From Clostridia bacterium (lineage in GTDB: Bacteria; Bacillota; Clostridia; Peptostreptococcales; Anaerovoracaceae): a DNA stretch of 7,659 nt. The notes beneath the pieces are model-generated. The model searched no databases. It saw only the letters and a list, made by a program, of their open reading frames with translations, and was not told where the DNA came from. Positions 6,292-7,659 of the stretch are shown here, piece after piece. Each line of letters begins with the position of its first letter. Within the stretch, counting starts at the first letter, position 1. A program made the translations under genes and the position numbers. The stretch lies in assembly GCA_900766045.1 (NCBI GenBank), contig CAAFTW010000074.1:1-7659 (forward strand), given 5' to 3'.

Positions 6292-7365
6292 TTAAGGCCG
6301 CAGACAGGAAACTGGAGCAACAGTAATACCGTCTTCATCCGTATAGGCAAAGGGAGCCACAGCACATAAAATCATCATAAAGGATGGGGCCTTCATTCTG
6401 TTTGTATCTATTTTCGAGGCCAGCTTGAGCAGGTTCTTTTTGCCCTCGGAAATCAGGCGGTCGCCTCCCAGTTTTACTTCAATTAGTCCGTATGAGCCAT
6501 CCCGCCTGTGTAGGACGCAGTCACATTCCAATCCGGTCCGGTCCCGGAAATGAAAAATCTCTCCATCAAGTGCTGAGGCATACACACGGAGATCACGAAC
6601 GCAGAGGTTTTCAAAGATCAGTCCCATTGTCTGCAGATCCTGAATGAGATCATTCGGTCCGATTCCAAGCGCTGCTGCGGCGATAGAAGGGTCGGTAAAG
6701 TAACGGGTATCCGTAGTCCGGATTGCAGACCTGGAACGAAGATTCGGGTTCCAGGCGCGGACATCTTCGATAACAAAAATTCGCTTTAAGATATCAATAT
6801 AGCGATATACTGTTCTGATATCCAGACTGTCCATATCATTCGCAAGCATATCCTGACGAACCGTTTCCAGAGAAGCCTGTGAAGCGATATTTCTGGAATA
6901 CGACTGCATCAGCCGTTTCAATCTTTCCGGATCAACAACTTGCTTTCCGGCGCGCTCAACATCGCTATGGATTACAGCATCGTAATAGTTCACTGCCTGA
7001 CGGAGCGCGACGGATTCGTTTTGTCCAATTGCTATCGGCCATCCGCCCCGGCATATTTCAAAGGCAATATCCTCAAGAGAATGGTCATCAGTACCAGCGG
7101 CCTTTCCTCCGCCAAATAAATCTTTCAGTGAAACCTGTCCGTTGGAGTCTCCTGATTCAAACAGACTCATCGTGTGCATCCGGAGTCGTGAGATTCTGCC
7201 GGTACCGGTATGCGCAGAGGAATCCATTTCCGGAGGCACTGCTGATCCTGTCAGAATGAACAGTCCGAATTCACCGCGCTGATCCACCTCATAACGCACA
7301 GCATTCCACAGATTCGGAACACATGGATGTAGTAAATGACATGATTCTAATGCAGTATTTAACAT
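6292..7365 (-). pseudogene. DUF4143/AAA-type ATPase, N-terminally truncated
   Basis: Homology to the ATP-binding DUF4143 family begins at about residue 16 (VPNLWNAVRYEVDQRGEFG). It continues through FILTGSAVPP (36-45, the strand after Walker B), GTGRISRLRMHTMSLFESG, a helical winged-helix-like middle (ERLKRLMQSYSRNIASQ, RTVYRYIDILKRIFVIEDV) and the C-terminal nuclease-like fold with LECDCVL (279-285) and IEVK (295-298), a D-X13-E-X-K arrangement. Family proteins usually have about 410-430 residues. Here the first 65-75 or so are missing, including the Walker A loop and the acidic Walker B residues. The first 15 residues are read from the adjacent 23-bp repeats. No ribosome binding site precedes the ATG at 7365. 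I therefore call it a remnant that cannot bind ATP normally. It is unrelated in function to its neighbours and may be an older insertion. Confidence 0.8.
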
Positions 7366-7418
7366 ATTTTAAATGTAGTAAATGACATAATTCTGATGTA
7401 GTATTTGACATAACTTGT
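7327..7418. repeat. Four tandem 23-bp repeats
   Basis: Units start at 7327, 7350, 7373 and 7396. Each begins with a core close to ATGTAGTAAATGACAT (the variants have CAGT, TTT or TTAACAT), followed by a 7-base AT-rich spacer. Alternate units are more alike: 7327-7365 matches 7373-7411 at 35 of 39 bases, suggesting duplication of a 46-bp pair. The TGT...ACA ends give each core weak dyad symmetry, as in operators or iterons. The array overlaps the truncated start of the ATPase remnant. Confidence 0.85.
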
Positions 7419-7530
7419 TTGATTGATCATTTTCATACAAATTTTCTCACCAAAAAAATTCCCTCGACTAACCGAAAAATTGCCCAGTCTCTACACATCT
7501 GTACCTTCAAGACGAGAAACTTGAATCTTC

Positions 7531-7559
7531 TAGACAACGAATAATTTTGTCAGTAATAT
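7531..7559 (+). promoter_or_regulatory. Weak candidate promoter for right outward gene
   Basis: TAGACA (7531-7536) and TAATAT (7554-7559) are spaced by 17 bases, giving 5/6 and 4/6 matches. It is clearly poorer than the promoter serving the left outward gene, and it may be a chance match in AT-rich DNA. The leader would be about 50 bases. Confidence 0.3.
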
Positions 7560-7583
7560 CTCTCAGGAATCCACATTTTCGTA

Positions 7584-7653
7584 ATTTCTCATTTTTATTT
7601 TATGGAGGTATAACATGACAAGAACGAAAAGCTCTAGAGCGCTTCTCAGTGTT
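7584..7653. repeat. Right arm of 70-bp perfect terminal inverted repeat
   Basis: This is the exact reverse complement of bases 1-70. The inner boundary is at 7583/7584, where identity with the left flank stops. The outer boundary is unknown because the left partner reaches the window edge. It contains the GCTCTAGAGC palindrome at 7631-7640, the ribosome binding site at 7604-7609 and the start codon at 7615. Confidence 0.95.
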
Positions 7654-7659
7654 GTACTT
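7615..7659 (+). CDS. Secreted surface protein, 5' end only (runs off the right edge)
   Basis: Fifteen codons are visible: MTRTKSSRALLSVVL. GGAGGT (7604-7609) lies five bases before the ATG. The peptide is a typical signal-peptide beginning and matches MSNTKNAKAVLSVVLA of the internal surface protein in layout: Thr-Lys near position 4-5, a basic residue at 8, then A-[LV]-L-S-V-V-L. The first 13 codons are identical to those of the left outward gene. I infer a third member of the same exported family. What follows the signal peptide is outside the window, and it may or may not match the left gene. Confidence 0.7.
   Translation, partial: MTRTKSSRALLSVVL

Noticed and set aside
7327..7418. CRISPR array
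   Set aside because: The units are directly tandem with only 7-base AT-rich similar spacers, and no cas genes are present.
1..7659. Composite transposon or insertion sequence with terminal inverted repeats
   Set aside because: No transposase is present, and the repeats contain the translated starts of outward genes rather than element ends. No target duplications can be seen in the window.

Overview
The window looks like an accessory surface-variation locus of a low-to-mid GC Gram-positive anaerobe of the Clostridia. Lachnospiraceae or Anaerovoracaceae-like taxa are my guess. The evidence is strong GGAGG-type ribosome binding sites, Sec signal peptides, BIG2/Ig-like surface proteins and a DUF4143-type ATPase. 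No rRNA, tRNA, CRISPR array, transposase or recombinase gene is visible.

Layout from left to right. (1) Bases 1-39 are the first 13 codons of a gene that leaves the window leftward. (2) An AT-rich intergenic stretch (40-498) carries a strong promoter-like site for that gene on the minus strand and a TTGACA-type promoter for the next gene on the plus strand. (3) 499-1899 (+) encodes a polysaccharide pyruvyl transferase-family protein. (4) 1900-2213 is non-coding and holds a likely terminator. (5) 2214-4175 (-) encodes a secreted 653-residue protein with a lysine-rich BIG2-like domain and five Ig-like repeats. (6) 4176-4485 is non-coding and contains a long dyad. (7) 4486-6027 (-) encodes a second pyruvyl transferase-family protein, about 80% identical to the first over its first 420 residues but with a different C-terminal tail. 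(8) 6292-7365 (-) is a DUF4143-type ATPase that has lost its N-terminal Walker region, ending in four tandem 23-bp repeats. (9) 7615-7659 is the first 15 codons of a gene leaving the window rightward.

The striking point is that the two ends mirror each other. Bases 1-70 are the exact reverse complement of 7584-7653. This covers the 5' coding region, start codon, ribosome binding site and about 20 bases upstream, and then the similarity stops abruptly. Both outward genes start with the same signal peptide (MTRTKSSRALLSV), which is related to that of the internal surface gene (MSNTKNAKAVLSVVLA). The roughly 7.5-kb interior is therefore bounded by inverted copies of a surface-protein gene head. 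A good outward promoter is seen clearly only on the left. By analogy with the sap S-layer locus of Campylobacter fetus, inversion of this block could move the promoter from one outside gene to the other. The two pyruvyl transferase genes form a second, nested inverted pair, with a 71-bp perfectly identical tract, around the internal surface gene.

A plausible joint function is that the pyruvyl transferases modify a cell-wall or surface glycan that retains or decorates the exported Ig-like proteins, while inversions change which protein, and perhaps which transferase tail, is made. The inverted repeats and gene families are read directly. The switching and anchoring model is inference.
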